From the NCBI RefSeq assembly GCF_014207985.1, contig NZ_JACHMI010000001.1, positions 10,027,001 to 10,091,000 of the forward strand: a DNA stretch of 64,000 bases, in the 5' to 3' direction. Under the pieces are notes generated by a model. That model was not told the origin of the DNA, did no database searches, and saw only the letters and a program-made list of their open reading frames with translations. Made by a program: the position numbers and the translations under genes. This document shows positions 34,121 to 43,145 of the stretch, one piece after another (the stretch's first letter is position 1; each line of letters begins with the position of its first letter). Source of the DNA: Nonomuraea rubra (GTDB lineage Bacteria > Actinomycetota > Actinomycetes > Streptosporangiales > Streptosporangiaceae).

Positions 34121-35269
34121 GTGGCTACTCGCGATCGCAACCACCAGAGGACCGCAATCTCCCGAGGAGGCGTCATCTCGCGGCAAATCGCCTCCAGTCA
34201 CCAGCGCCGGCTGCTGCTCGCGCTGCTCGCGGCCGAGGTGGTGGTCGCTCTGGCCGACGCCGCGTACGCCACGGTCTCCCTGTCGGCCCTGCTGCTGATC
34301 GGGCCGATGGTCGCCGGCCACCTGCTGACCGTCCGCCACACCGTCCTGGCCGCCGCCGTGGCGCTGGCGCTGGCGCTGCTGCTGCCCGCGGTGGACGAGG
34401 GCTCCGACCTGCCGCACCACCTGGTACGCCTGCTCATCGTGGCGACAGGCGGCCTGTGGGCGTGCGTGACGGCCCGCGCCCATGCCCGCCACCGGGCCGA
34501 GCTGGCCCGCATGACCCGCATCGCGGAGTGGGCGATGATCCCCGCGCTCCCGGCCGAGCTGGGCGGGGTCGGCCTGGCGGCGCACACCCGTTCGTCGGCC
34601 GGGGCCGCCCGCATCGGCGGCGACCTGCACGACGCCGTCGCCACGCCCACGGGCCTGCGCCTGATCGTCGGGGACGTCAAGGGTCACGGCCTGGACGCCG
34701 CGCACCTCAGCGCGACCCTGCTGGCGGCCTTCCGCCGCACCGCGGCCGCCGCGCCCGATCTGGCCGCCCTGGCCCTCCAGCTCGACGCCGCCGTCTCGCC
34801 CAGCCTGGGGCCCGAGGACTTCGCGACGGTGCTGCTGGCCGAGTTCGTGCCGGGAGGGGTGCTGCTGGTCAACTGCGGCCATCCCGCCCCCGTGCGGGTG
34901 GACAGCCGCCTGCGCGCGCTGCACCCTCCGCGCCCGTGCCGTCCGCTCGGGCTGTCCCCCGAGCCGTACGTGTGGCGCGTACGCCTGCTGCCCTCCGACC
35001 GCCTGCTGCTGTTCACCGACGGGCTGACCGAGGCGCGCAGCTGCGAGGGCCTGGAGCTGCCCTTCGACGAGCACCTGCACGCGGCGCTGACGCAGGCCAC
35101 GCTGGAGGAGTCGCTGCGCGAGGTGCTCGACCTGCTGCGGCGGCACACCGGCGGGTCGTGCTCGCACGTGGTGGACGACCTGACGCTGATCCTGGCCCAG
35201 CCGCTCCCCGCCGCCACCGTCCCGCGGCCGGCGCCGGTCGCGGAGGATCGCCCCGGCCGGCCGGACTGA
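34121..35269 (+). CDS. Membrane PP2C/SpoIIE-type protein phosphatase
   Basis: About 382 aa. Membrane helices at the N-terminus (LLLALLAAEVVVALAD, SLSALLLIGPMVAGHLL, VLAAAVALALALLLPA and one more) are followed by a SpoIIE phosphatase domain. The metal-binding motifs are intact: GGDLHDAV, GDVKGHGLDAAH, LLLFTDGLTEA and VDDLTLIL. Such enzymes dephosphorylate anti-sigma antagonists or kinase targets. The start is uncertain; GTG 34121 is the best in-frame choice downstream of the divergent gene. It converges on the Ser/Thr kinase gene with only three bases between stops. Confidence 0.88.
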   Translation: MATRDRNHQRTAISRGGVISRQIASSHQRRLLLALLAAEVVVALADAAYATVSLSALLLIGPMVAGHLLTVRHTVLAAAVALALALLLPAVDEGSDLPHHLVRLLIVATGGLWACVTARAHARHRAELARMTRIAEWAMIPALPAELGGVGLAAHTRSSAGAARIGGDLHDAVATPTGLRLIVGDVKGHGLDAAHLSATLLAAFRRTAAAAPDLAALALQLDAAVSPSLGPEDFATVLLAEFVPGGVLLVNCGHPAPVRVDSRLRALHPPRPCRPLGLSPEPYVWRVRLLPSDRLLLFTDGLTEARSCEGLELPFDEHLHAALTQATLEESLREVLDLLRRHTGGSCSHVVDDLTLILAQPLPAATVPRPAPVAEDRPGRPD

Positions 35270-35272
35270 CGG

Positions 35273-37165
35273 TCATCTCCTGGTGAACCAGAGCACGACC
35301 TCGTCCAGCTCGCTCTTCGGGCCGGTCGCGAGAGTGCGTACGGCGCGGCCGTTCACGTCCATGAGCAGGACGTCGAGGGTCTTCGCGCGGGTCCGGGTGG
35401 CGAGGAAGTGGCGCTCGTCGAGCCAGCCGCGGAAGCTCACGCCCTCGGGGAGCCTGGTCGTCGCCCTGCGCTCGCCGCTTCGTGCGTCCCAGTGACAAAT
35501 ATTTCCACTTTTATCCGGACATATGGTGCTGAAGACTGTGCCGAGCGTCGTCCGTGCCGCCCCTCCCGCCTGCTCTCCGACACCGGAGAACGTCCGCAGC
35601 GGCCTCCCGTTCAGATCCAGCTCGCTCACCACGCCGTTCCGCGGCTGGTACAGCACGCTCCTGCCGTCCGCGCCCCACGCGTACTCCGCCTCACGGACGT
35701 CCGCCACATCGACGATCTTCACGGCGCCGGTGACCGCGTCCACCACCGCGAAGCCCAGGGCCTGGTCGTCCGTGGTGGCCACCGTCGCCAGCCACTGCCG
35801 CCCGTCGGCGGACCAGCTCGGGCGCCACAACGTGGCGGGCTTGTCCACCGTACGCGGGTGCCGGTCCTGTCCCGTGGCGCGATCGCGCAGCCAGACGGTC
35901 TCGTGGGAAGTCTCGGCGAATCTCGAGCCGGCCAGGGAGGCCACGTAACGGCCGCCCGGCGAGACGATCGGCTCCTGGAGGTTGGCGAAGAAGGCGAAGG
36001 AGCCCGTGGCCGGATCCCGTACGTAGGAGGCCGAGCCCTGGCCGTCGCGCTGGTCCTGGTACGAGGAGACCCAGAGGGGGTCGGCGGGGTTCTCGTGCAG
36101 CGTGATGCCCGTGCCGGGCAGCTTCAGCTCGGAGACCGACGTGGCGGCCATCACCCCGGCACGCGGCACCGGCAACACCACGGGCTTCGGGGCGGGCGGC
36201 TCCGGCTCCGGCGCCGGCCGCAGCAGGAGCACCGCGGCCGCGACCGCCACGGCGACGGCCACCGCGCCGGCCACCAGCCGCCATCGCCGGCGGGCGGGAG
36301 GCGCCGCGGACTGCTGCCCCTCCGCCAGCAGCCGCTGCTCGCCGGTGTCCCGCAACACCCGCGCGGGCACACGGTGGCCAAGCAGGGTGAGCAGCGCCCG
36401 CGCCGCCGTGGGCCGGGCGGCGGGGTCCTTGTCCAGGCAGCGCGCGGCCAGCTCCCGCAGCTCCCCGTCGAGCTCGCCGAGCTCGGGCTCGGCGTGCAGG
36501 ATCCGGTTCACCAGCGCGGGCAGCTCCCCCGTCCCGAACGGCGGCCTGCCCGTCGCGGCGGCGACCATGGTCGAGGCCCACGCGAACAGGTCGGCCGCGG
36601 GCCCGGCCGCCGCACCCGAGAACTGCTCGGGCGCCATGTACGGCGGCGTCCCCACGATGTGCCCGCCGCCCGTCTCGGACTCCTCCAGCGCCCTGGAGAT
36701 GCCGAAGTCGATCACCCGGGGCCCGTCCCTGCTGAGCAGCACGTTGCCGGGCTTGAAGTCCCGGTGCACGACGCCCGCCTGGTGGATGGCCGCCAGCGCG
36801 GTCAGCGTGCCGATCGCCAGCCGCCGCAGCTCCGCCCCGCGCAGCGGGCCGCGCTCCTGGATCACCTCGGCCAGGGCGGGCCCGTCCACGTACTCGCTCA
36901 CCACGTACGGCGTGCCGCCCACCTCACCGCTGGCCAGCACCTGCGCCGTGCAGAACGCCTTGACCCGCCGCGCGTACCCGATCTCCTGGTCGAAGCGCGC
37001 CCGCGCGTCGGGGTCGTCCAGGCCGTCGCCCAGCACCTTGATCGCGACCCTGGTGCCGTCGGGCGACTCGCCGAGGTAGACCACCCCCTGGCCGCCCGCT
37101 CCCAGCCGGCCGACCACCCGGCGGCCGTCGACGTAGAGGGGGTCGCTCGCGACCAGCGGCTTCAT
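35273..37165 (-). CDS. Membrane Ser/Thr protein kinase with propeller-like extracellular domain
   Basis: 630 aa. The kinase domain (about 12-270) has every key residue: glycine loop GRLGAGGQGVVYLG, Lys43 in VAIKVL, Glu61 of helix C, HRDFKPGN (134-141), DFG (153-155) and MAPEQF. One membrane helix follows a basic segment near residues 290-315 (WRLVAGAVAVAVAVAAAVLLL), then a Pro/Glu linker and about 290 extracellular residues with WD40/TolB-like blades (WRPSWSADGRQWLATV, EYAWGADGRSVLYQP). ATG overlaps the stop of the upstream pseudokinase gene (ATGA). Confidence 0.92.
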   Translation of the reverse strand: MKPLVASDPLYVDGRRVVGRLGAGGQGVVYLGESPDGTRVAIKVLGDGLDDPDARARFDQEIGYARRVKAFCTAQVLASGEVGGTPYVVSEYVDGPALAEVIQERGPLRGAELRRLAIGTLTALAAIHQAGVVHRDFKPGNVLLSRDGPRVIDFGISRALEESETGGGHIVGTPPYMAPEQFSGAAAGPAADLFAWASTMVAAATGRPPFGTGELPALVNRILHAEPELGELDGELRELAARCLDKDPAARPTAARALLTLLGHRVPARVLRDTGEQRLLAEGQQSAAPPARRRWRLVAGAVAVAVAVAAAVLLLRPAPEPEPPAPKPVVLPVPRAGVMAATSVSELKLPGTGITLHENPADPLWVSSYQDQRDGQGSASYVRDPATGSFAFFANLQEPIVSPGGRYVASLAGSRFAETSHETVWLRDRATGQDRHPRTVDKPATLWRPSWSADGRQWLATVATTDDQALGFAVVDAVTGAVKIVDVADVREAEYAWGADGRSVLYQPRNGVVSELDLNGRPLRTFSGVGEQAGGAARTTLGTVFSTICPDKSGNICHWDARSGERRATTRLPEGVSFRGWLDERHFLATRTRAKTLDVLLMDVNGRAVRTLATGPKSELDEVVLWFTRR

Positions 37166-39075
37166 GCGGGCGGTGCCGGAGCGTACTGGAAGAGGGAGGG
37201 TTTGTCCGTGGCGATGTCCGCCAGCACGCGCGCCGTGTCGCCCACGAGGTCGATGACCTTGACCACCTCGGTGTTCCGCTTCTTGCCCGGATCCTTCACG
37301 AGCAGGTGTTTCTCGTTGAACCAGCCGAGGAACTCGCCGTCCTTGTCCGTGAAGGGCACCGTGGCCTGCCGGGCCCCGGTCTTGAGGTCCCAGACGCAGT
37401 ACGAGTCACTGTTCGGGCAGACCGTGGCGAACCTCGTGCCGGACGGCGAGAACCACTGGGTGCCGCGCGGCAGGCCCACCCAGTGAAGGGTCCGGGTGAC
37501 CTGGCCGGACATGTCGTAGTACTCGATGCCGCCGCGCTTGCCGTCCCAGTAGCCTCGCACGATCGTCCCGCCCGGGTCGAAGGTGTAGGCCAGGGCCGTG
37601 TCGTCGCTGTACTCGGTCTCGACGTGGACGGCCGTTCTGGCGGCCACGTCGACGACCACGAAGCCCACGAGCCGGTACGGCTCCTTCTTCATGTCGGCGA
37701 CCGACAGCAGCAGCTTGCTCCCGTCCCTGGACCAGACGGGCGTCATGGTCTGCAGGGGCTTCTTGACCGTGTTGACCACGAAGGACTCGCCGGTGGACAG
37801 CCTGGAGAACTTGATCTGGTCCAGATCTCCCGTCCGGAACTTGATCATCGGGTTGAGCGCCACCCAGTCGCCGCCGGGCGCGAGGACGGGCTGCTCGGTC
37901 TCCCCCAGGTGCTTGAACGTGCCGCTCCTGTCCCTGACGTACGTCCTGAACGCGCCCTGGCCCTCGATGTAGGACGCCAGGCGCACCGCGTCCTTGGGGT
38001 GCTCGTGCAGGGTGACGCCGATCACGGGCAGTTCCGTGTCGGTCTGCGCCTTCTTCTCGACCTCCCCCTCCGGGGCCGCCACCGCGGACGGCGTGATCGT
38101 CGGCGCGGTCGTGGGCGTCGGCGACGTCGTGGCCGCGGCCTGGTTCACGGCCGGCGCGCGGGCGCCGCCGAGAGCGTAGACGCCCGCTCCCGACACGAGC
38201 GCCCCGGCCACGAACGCCGCCCCCAGGGACAGCAGGCTCCGGCCCCGGCGGGCCTGTGGGGCGGGCTCGGGAGGCGCCGGGTCCCCGTCCACCTTCCCGG
38301 TCAGGAACGACGTCTGGCCGACCAGCCGCAGCAGCACGTCGCTGGCGGCGGGCCGCGCGGCCGGATCCTTGTCCAGGCACCGCGCGAACAGGTCGTGCAG
38401 CTCCCCCAGGCCGAGCAGGTCCGGCGCCTGGTTGACGATGCGGTCGACGGTGGCGCTCATCGACCCGCCCTCGAAGGGCGAGGCGCCGGTCACGGCGAAC
38501 ACCATGGTCGCCGCCCACGAGAACACGTCGGCGGCCGGCTCGGCCTCGCCGCCGCGCAGCCGCTCGGGCGCGGTGTAGGCGGGCACGGCCACCTTCCTGG
38601 TGGAGACGGACGCCGCCGCCATCGCCCGCTCCAGCCCGGCGTCGATCACCCGGGGGCCGTCCGGGCCGAGCAGCACGTTGCCCGGCCGGATGTCGCCGTG
38701 CACCAGCCCCGCCTGGTGGAGTGCGACCAGCGCGGTGATCGTCCCCGCCGCCAGCCGGTAGAGCCCCACCCCGTCGAACGTGCCGCCGGCGTCCTTCAGC
38801 GCGGGCCCGTCCACGAACTCCGTCACCAGGTACGCCTGCTCGCCGGCCACCCCCGCGCCCAGGATCTGCGCGGTGCCGACCACCGAGGCCCCGCGTAACG
38901 GCTCCATCGCCCGCAGGAACGGCTCGGGCTCCATCTCGGGCGGCAGCAGCCGGACGACCACGGGCTCCCCGGCCCTCGACCGTCCGGTGAACACGTCGGC
39001 TGCCAGCCGTCCGGTCAACCGGTATTCCGCGACCTCGGTGGGATCTCCCGCGCGTAATTCCGCTATTTCCGGCAT
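37162..39075 (-). CDS. Membrane pseudokinase with propeller-like extracellular domain
   Basis: 637 aa, paralogous in layout to the kinase that follows: kinase-like domain (15-270), membrane helix (SLGAAFVAGALVSGAGVYAL), Thr/Pro linker and beta-propeller-like sensor. The catalytic set is degraded. The glycine loop reads GRLAADVFTG, the ATP-binding Lys is Arg42 (VVVRLL), HRD is HGD (126-128) and DFG is DAG (145-147). Asp128, Asn133 and Asp145 remain. It is thus likely a weak kinase or an allosteric partner. It is the first gene of a translationally coupled pair and is divergent from nei2. Confidence 0.88.
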   Translation of the reverse strand: MPEIAELRAGDPTEVAEYRLTGRLAADVFTGRSRAGEPVVVRLLPPEMEPEPFLRAMEPLRGASVVGTAQILGAGVAGEQAYLVTEFVDGPALKDAGGTFDGVGLYRLAAGTITALVALHQAGLVHGDIRPGNVLLGPDGPRVIDAGLERAMAAASVSTRKVAVPAYTAPERLRGGEAEPAADVFSWAATMVFAVTGASPFEGGSMSATVDRIVNQAPDLLGLGELHDLFARCLDKDPAARPAASDVLLRLVGQTSFLTGKVDGDPAPPEPAPQARRGRSLLSLGAAFVAGALVSGAGVYALGGARAPAVNQAAATTSPTPTTAPTITPSAVAAPEGEVEKKAQTDTELPVIGVTLHEHPKDAVRLASYIEGQGAFRTYVRDRSGTFKHLGETEQPVLAPGGDWVALNPMIKFRTGDLDQIKFSRLSTGESFVVNTVKKPLQTMTPVWSRDGSKLLLSVADMKKEPYRLVGFVVVDVAARTAVHVETEYSDDTALAYTFDPGGTIVRGYWDGKRGGIEYYDMSGQVTRTLHWVGLPRGTQWFSPSGTRFATVCPNSDSYCVWDLKTGARQATVPFTDKDGEFLGWFNEKHLLVKDPGKKRNTEVVKVIDLVGDTARVLADIATDKPSLFQYAPAPPA

Positions 39076-39189
39076 GCCCCGTCTCAGCCCTCCGTCAAGG
39101 CCTACTCCTGATCGCCATTATGGCCATGAACCCCGATAAAGGCAGAGCTCCAAGCAAACGAAGCTGAAAGCCCCTCTTAAACTGGGAAA

Positions 39190-39969
39190 ATGCCCGAAGG
39201 AGACGCCGTCTACCGGACCGCCGCGCGGCTCAGGGGCGCGCTGGACGGCCAGATCCTGACGAGATCGCAGTTCCGCGTGCCCCAGCACGCCACGGCCGAC
39301 CTCACCGGACGCCGGGTGATCACCACGCTCTCCAGGGGGAAGCACCTGCTCACCCGGATCGAGGGCGAGCTCACCGTGCACACCCACCTGCGCATGGACG
39401 GACGCTGGCAGATCATGCGGACGGGCGACCGGATCCCGCCCGGCGACCAGGTCAGGCTGATCCTGGCCAACGAGCGATGGCAGGCGGTCGGGGTCAAGCT
39501 CGGGATGGTCGATCTCGTCAGGACGGCCGGCGAGGCACGCCTGGTGGGCCACCTGGGGCCGGATCTGCTCGGCCCGGACTGGGACCCGGATGAGGCCGTG
39601 CGAAGACTACGAGGGGCGCCCGACAGGACCATCGGGGAGGCGCTGCTCGATCAGCGCAACCTGGCGGGGATCGGCACGATCTATCGCGCCGAGACCCTGT
39701 TCCTGCGCGGGATCTGGCCGTGGAAGCAGGTCGGGGAGATCGAGGATCTCGAGGGGCTCGTGTCGCTGGCACAGCGGCTGCTGGAGGCCAACAGGGGACA
39801 TGCGGGCACGGTGACCACAGGTGATCGCCGCCCAGCGAATCAGACCTGGGTCTACGGCAGGGCGGGGAGGCCCTGTCGCCGATGCGGCACCCGCATCAGC
39901 CGTGGGGAGATGGGGGCGCAGCCACAGGAACGACTGATCCTGTGGTGTGCTGGCTGCCAGCCGCGTTAG
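39190..39969 (+). CDS. nei2: Endonuclease VIII-like DNA glycosylase Nei2 (Fpg/Nei family)
   Basis: 259 aa. The catalytic N-terminus [14 protein letters not shown] supplies Pro2 and Glu3 after Met removal. [25 protein letters not shown] carries the conserved Lys, and [20 protein letters not shown] is the helix-two-turn-helix. The C-terminal zinc finger [11 protein letters not shown]...LILWCAGC is complete. It excises oxidised pyrimidines and nicks the abasic site. Its TAG overlaps the clgR stop tail-to-tail (TTAG). In many actinobacteria it lies beside lhr; here it marks the far side of the accessory block. Confidence 0.93.
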   Translation: MPEGDAVYRTAARLRGALDGQILTRSQFRVPQHATADLTGRRVITTLSRGKHLLTRIEGELTVHTHLRMDGRWQIMRTGDRIPPGDQVRLILANERWQAVGVKLGMVDLVRTAGEARLVGHLGPDLLGPDWDPDEAVRRLRGAPDRTIGEALLDQRNLAGIGTIYRAETLFLRGIWPWKQVGEIEDLEGLVSLAQRLLEANRGHAGTVTTGDRRPANQTWVYGRAGRPCRRCGTRISRGEMGAQPQERLILWCAGCQPR

Positions 39970-40322
39970 GCAGCCACCATGTCCTTGACTTCGGGGAACA
40001 CGGAGTCGGAGATCGACCCGGGAACCGTCTCGCCAAGAGGCAGGCGCTCGTGCTCGGGCACGTCGGCAAGCACAGGGGCAGCCTGGAGCTCCGCCAGCGC
40101 GAACTGGTCGGAAACCTCACGCAACACCTGCGAAAGCGGCACACCGAGCGCGCCGCAGATCGACGCGAGCAGCTCGGACGAGGCCTCCTTCTGGCCGCGC
40201 TCCACCTCGGACAGATAGCCGAGCGAGACCCGGGCCAGCGTGGACACCTCTCGTAGCGTGCGTCCCTGCCGCACCCGCAACCGCCTCAGCACATCTCCGA
40301 GCAGCTGACGCAGCAGAATCAT
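39966..40322 (-). CDS. clgR: ClgR-type XRE regulator of proteolysis genes
   Basis: 118 aa. [27 protein letters not shown] and [33 protein letters not shown] are near-diagnostic for ClgR, the activator of clp protease and stress genes. The protein ends in VAA; in Streptomyces ClgR a C-terminal AA motif makes it a ClpP substrate, giving feedback. ATG 40322 has GGGGAGGGAG at good spacing and matches the family start. The frame is open to GTG 40532 and a longer form beginning [11 protein letters not shown] (40424) is possible. Confidence 0.9.
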   Translation of the reverse strand: MILLRQLLGDVLRRLRVRQGRTLREVSTLARVSLGYLSEVERGQKEASSELLASICGALGVPLSQVLREVSDQFALAELQAAPVLADVPEHERLPLGETVPGSISDSVFPEVKDMVAA

Positions 40323-40608
40323 CTGTCGCTCCCTCCCCGGCGCGGATGTCTTCACCACGCCCCGCGCGATCGGATCGTGCCGCACATTGTTCTTCTTGGC
40401 TTCGTACATACTCCTCGCCGTCATCATTGGGCGTCTCCGCCCCTGGACCGCCGCTCGTGGCTTGTTGCGCGACTCATCAGGCCCGCCTGCCGGGCGCTCG
40501 GTGCTTGCAGTTGGCTCACGGACCTCACTCACAGCTCCACCGTACCCGTATCCACCGACACCGCGTCAGACCGCGCATCGCATGTTCGCTCGGGACGTAA
40601 CACGGTAA
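40323..40608. promoter_or_regulatory. clgR upstream region
   Basis: This 286-bp stretch between cinA and the preferred clgR start is open in the clgR frame from 40532 but has lower GC than its surroundings. It probably holds the clgR promoter. A ClgR-type half-site, GTTCGCT, lies at 40584-40590, consistent with autoregulation, but no full palindrome is seen. Confidence 0.35.
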
Positions 40609-41100
40609 TCACCCGGAATGTTCCCCTATGTTCGCCTTCAGCACACCTGACAGGAGATCGACTGCCTCGTCCACCGTCTCTACCCTGATACGTTCGCGCG
40701 ACCCCAGAAGTCTCAATTCCCGCGACGAAACCTGCCCGCCGGGCCCGGAGACCGCCACGTACACCAGGCCGACCGGCTTGCCGTCCTGCGGCTCGGGCCC
40801 CGCCACGCCCGTCACGGCCACGCCGTACGTCGCCCCGCACACCCGCGCCACCCCCGCGGCCATCGCGGCGGCCACGCCGGGGTCCACGGCCCCCTCACGC
40901 GCCAGCAGCTCCTGGGGCACGCCCAGCAGCTCGTGCTTGAGGTCGGTCGCGTAGGAGATCACTCCGCCCCTGAACGCCTTGGAGGACCCGGACACGGAGG
41001 TGATGGCCGCCCCGATGAGCCCGCCCGTCAGCGACTCGGCCACGGCCACCGTCGCCTCCTGGGCCACCAGCATCGTGAGCACCTCGGCCATGTCCGCCAT
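40609..41100 (-). CDS. cinA: CinA-family protein (nicotinamide-nucleotide amidase domain)
   Basis: 163 aa, the stand-alone CinA C-terminal (PncC) domain: ATVAVAESLTGGLIGAAITSVSGSSKAFRGGVISYA, then GVAVTGVAGPEPQDGKPVGLVYVAV. The family deamidates NMN to nicotinic acid mononucleotide in pyridine-nucleotide recycling. The catalytic Ser-Lys-type segment AESLTGG and AGP motif are present. It starts three bases after pgsA ends, within the rimO-pgsA-cinA unit conserved in actinomycetes. Confidence 0.93.
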   Translation of the reverse strand: MADMAEVLTMLVAQEATVAVAESLTGGLIGAAITSVSGSSKAFRGGVISYATDLKHELLGVPQELLAREGAVDPGVAAAMAAGVARVCGATYGVAVTGVAGPEPQDGKPVGLVYVAVSGPGGQVSSRELRLLGSRERIRVETVDEAVDLLSGVLKANIGEHSG

Positions 41101-41103
41101 CGA

Positions 41104-41676
41104 TCACTCCCCGCGCGCCTGCTTGGCCACTTTACGCAGTTTCACGGCCCTGAAAAGGTAGTCGGCCCCCGTCGCCACGGTGACCACGACCGCCCCGCCC
41201 ATCACCACCCACCGCACGGGCCCCGGCACGAAGGGCAGGAGATACAGGACGATGGCGGCGATCTGCAGCACGGTCTTGACCTTGCCGCCGTAGCTGGCCG
41301 GGATGACCGCGTGGCGCAGCAGCACGAGCCTGAGCACCGTGATGCCCAGCTCCCTGCCGAGGATCACGATCGTCACCCACCAGGGCAGCTCGTCCAGGAT
41401 CGACAGGCACACCAGCGCCGCCCCGGTGAGCGCCTTGTCGGCGATCGGGTCGGCGATCTTGCCGAAGTCGGTGATCAGGCCGTAGCGCCTGGCCAGCTCG
41501 CCGTCGAGGTGGTCGGTGAGCGAGGCCACCCCGAAGACCGCCAGCGCGGCCACCCGCCAGCCCGTGCCCGGCAGGAAGAGGCAGACGACGAAGAAAGGGA
41601 CGAGCACCAACCGGAGGACCGTGAGGACGTTGGCGATGTTCCACGGGCTTACCACGCGGCGCTCGTCCCTTGTCAT
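41104..41676 (-). CDS. pgsA: CDP-diacylglycerol-glycerol-3-phosphate 3-phosphatidyltransferase
   Basis: 190 aa with about five membrane helices. The CDP-alcohol phosphotransferase motif [27 protein letters not shown] carries the D-G-AR-G-D-D residues. It makes phosphatidylglycerol phosphate, the precursor of phosphatidylglycerol and cardiolipin. ATG 41676 overlaps the rimO stop (ATGA), so the two are translationally coupled. Confidence 0.95.
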   Translation of the reverse strand: MTRDERRVVSPWNIANVLTVLRLVLVPFFVVCLFLPGTGWRVAALAVFGVASLTDHLDGELARRYGLITDFGKIADPIADKALTGAALVCLSILDELPWWVTIVILGRELGITVLRLVLLRHAVIPASYGGKVKTVLQIAAIVLYLLPFVPGPVRWVVMGGAVVVTVATGADYLFRAVKLRKVAKQARGE

Positions 41677-43085
41677 GGACCGCCGGCCTTGATGCGCGCG
41701 ATCAGGTCAACCCCCTCGGCGTCGACCACGTGCGCGCGAACGATCTGCCCCTTGACCAGGCCGATGCCCTGCACCGTGACGGAGCCGTCGACCTCGGGCC
41801 CCTGGTGCGCCGCCCTGCCCTCGTAGCCGCCGTCGCCGAGGTCGTCGTCGATCAGCACGTCGACCTCGGTGCCGATGCGCTCCTCCGCCCGCTGGGCGGT
41901 CAGCTCCTCGGCCAGCTCGGTGAGCATGCGCACGCGCTCGTCGACGACCTCCTGGTCCAGCTTGCCCGGCAGCGTCGCCGCCTCCGTGCCGTCCTCGTCG
42001 GAGTAGCCGAACACGCCGATCACGTCGAGCCTGGCCTCCTCCAGGAACCCGACGAGCTCGCCGAACTCCTCCTCCGTCTCTCCGGGGAAGCCCACGATGA
42101 AGTTGGAGCGCACGCCCGCCTCGGGGGCGCGCTCGCGGATGGTCTCCAGCAGCCCGAGGAAGCGCTCGGGGTCGCCGAAGCGGCGCATCCGGCGCAGCAC
42201 CGTGCCGCTGGCGTGCTGGAAGGATAGGTCGAAGTAGGGCACCACGCCCTCGGTGCCGCAGATCACGTCGATCAGGCCGGGCCGCAGCTCTGCGGGCTGC
42301 AGGTAGCTGACGCGCACCCGCTCGATGCCCTCGACGGCGGCGAGCTGCGGCAGCAGCTTCTCCAGCGCCCGCAGGTCGCCCAGGTCCTTGCCGTAGGACG
42401 TGGAGTTCTCGCTCACCAGGACGAGCTCGCGAACGCCCCTGTGGGCCAGCCAGTCGGCCTCGGCGAGCAGCTCGTCGGGCCGGCGGGAGACGTAGGAGCC
42501 GCGGAAGGCGGGGATGGCGCAGAACGTGCAGCGCCGGTCGCAGCCGGAGGCCAGCTTGAGCGAGGCCACCGGGCTCTCGTCGAGCCGTTTGCGCAGCACG
42601 CGGGGGCCGCTGGCGGGCGCCAGGCCCTCCGGCAGGTCGCCGTGGCCGGGGATGTTGGCCTTGGGCGCGCTGGCACGATCCACCGGCGAGATGGGTAGCA
42701 GGGTGCGGCGGTCGCGTGGCGTGTGCGGCTTCAGCGGCCGCTCGGCCAGCACGTCGTCGAGGCGGTCACCGATCTCGGCGTAGTCGTCGAAGGAGATGAC
42801 CGCACTGGCCTCGGGCAGGGCGTCGGCGAGCTCGTTGCCGTAGCGCTCGGCCATGCAGCCCGCGGCCACCACCTTCGCGCCGGAGTCAGCGGCGGCCAGG
42901 AGCGTGTCGATCGAGTCTTTCTTGGCCGAGTCAATGAAGCCACACGTGTTGACGACGACGACATCGGGGTCGTCGTCGCCCAGCTGCCAGCCGGCAGCCT
43001 CGAGTCGCGCGGCCAGCTCCTCGGAGTCGACCTCGTTGCGTGCGCAGCCCAGAGTGATCAGCGATGCGGTTCGGCGGGATGACAT
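41673..43085 (-). CDS. rimO: Ribosomal protein S12 methylthiotransferase RimO
   Basis: 470 aa radical-SAM enzyme that methylthiolates Asp of ribosomal protein S12. The N-terminal MTTase domain holds a second cluster: [38 protein letters not shown]. The radical-SAM CxxxCxxC lies in [16 protein letters not shown] near residue 180, with YVSRRPDEL after it. The C-terminal TRAM domain includes [21 protein letters not shown] 43085 is preferred to GTG 43094; no ribosome site is present, and TAGTGT lies five bases upstream, so the mRNA may be leaderless. Confidence 0.96.
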   Translation of the reverse strand: MSSRRTASLITLGCARNEVDSEELAARLEAAGWQLGDDDPDVVVVNTCGFIDSAKKDSIDTLLAAADSGAKVVAAGCMAERYGNELADALPEASAVISFDDYAEIGDRLDDVLAERPLKPHTPRDRRTLLPISPVDRASAPKANIPGHGDLPEGLAPASGPRVLRKRLDESPVASLKLASGCDRRCTFCAIPAFRGSYVSRRPDELLAEADWLAHRGVRELVLVSENSTSYGKDLGDLRALEKLLPQLAAVEGIERVRVSYLQPAELRPGLIDVICGTEGVVPYFDLSFQHASGTVLRRMRRFGDPERFLGLLETIRERAPEAGVRSNFIVGFPGETEEEFGELVGFLEEARLDVIGVFGYSDEDGTEAATLPGKLDQEVVDERVRMLTELAEELTAQRAEERIGTEVDVLIDDDLGDGGYEGRAAHQGPEVDGSVTVQGIGLVKGQIVRAHVVDAEGVDLIARIKAGGP

Positions 43086-43145
43086 GGTGAACACTACGGT
43101 ATCGGGAGTTGGCCACCACCCGATGCACTGGCTCCCCCCGCACGG

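Noticed and set aside
9609..39189. Integrative element or prophage between lhr and nei2
   Set aside because: No integrase, transposase, phage gene, tRNA or flanking direct repeat was found, so only a loose accessory block is claimed.
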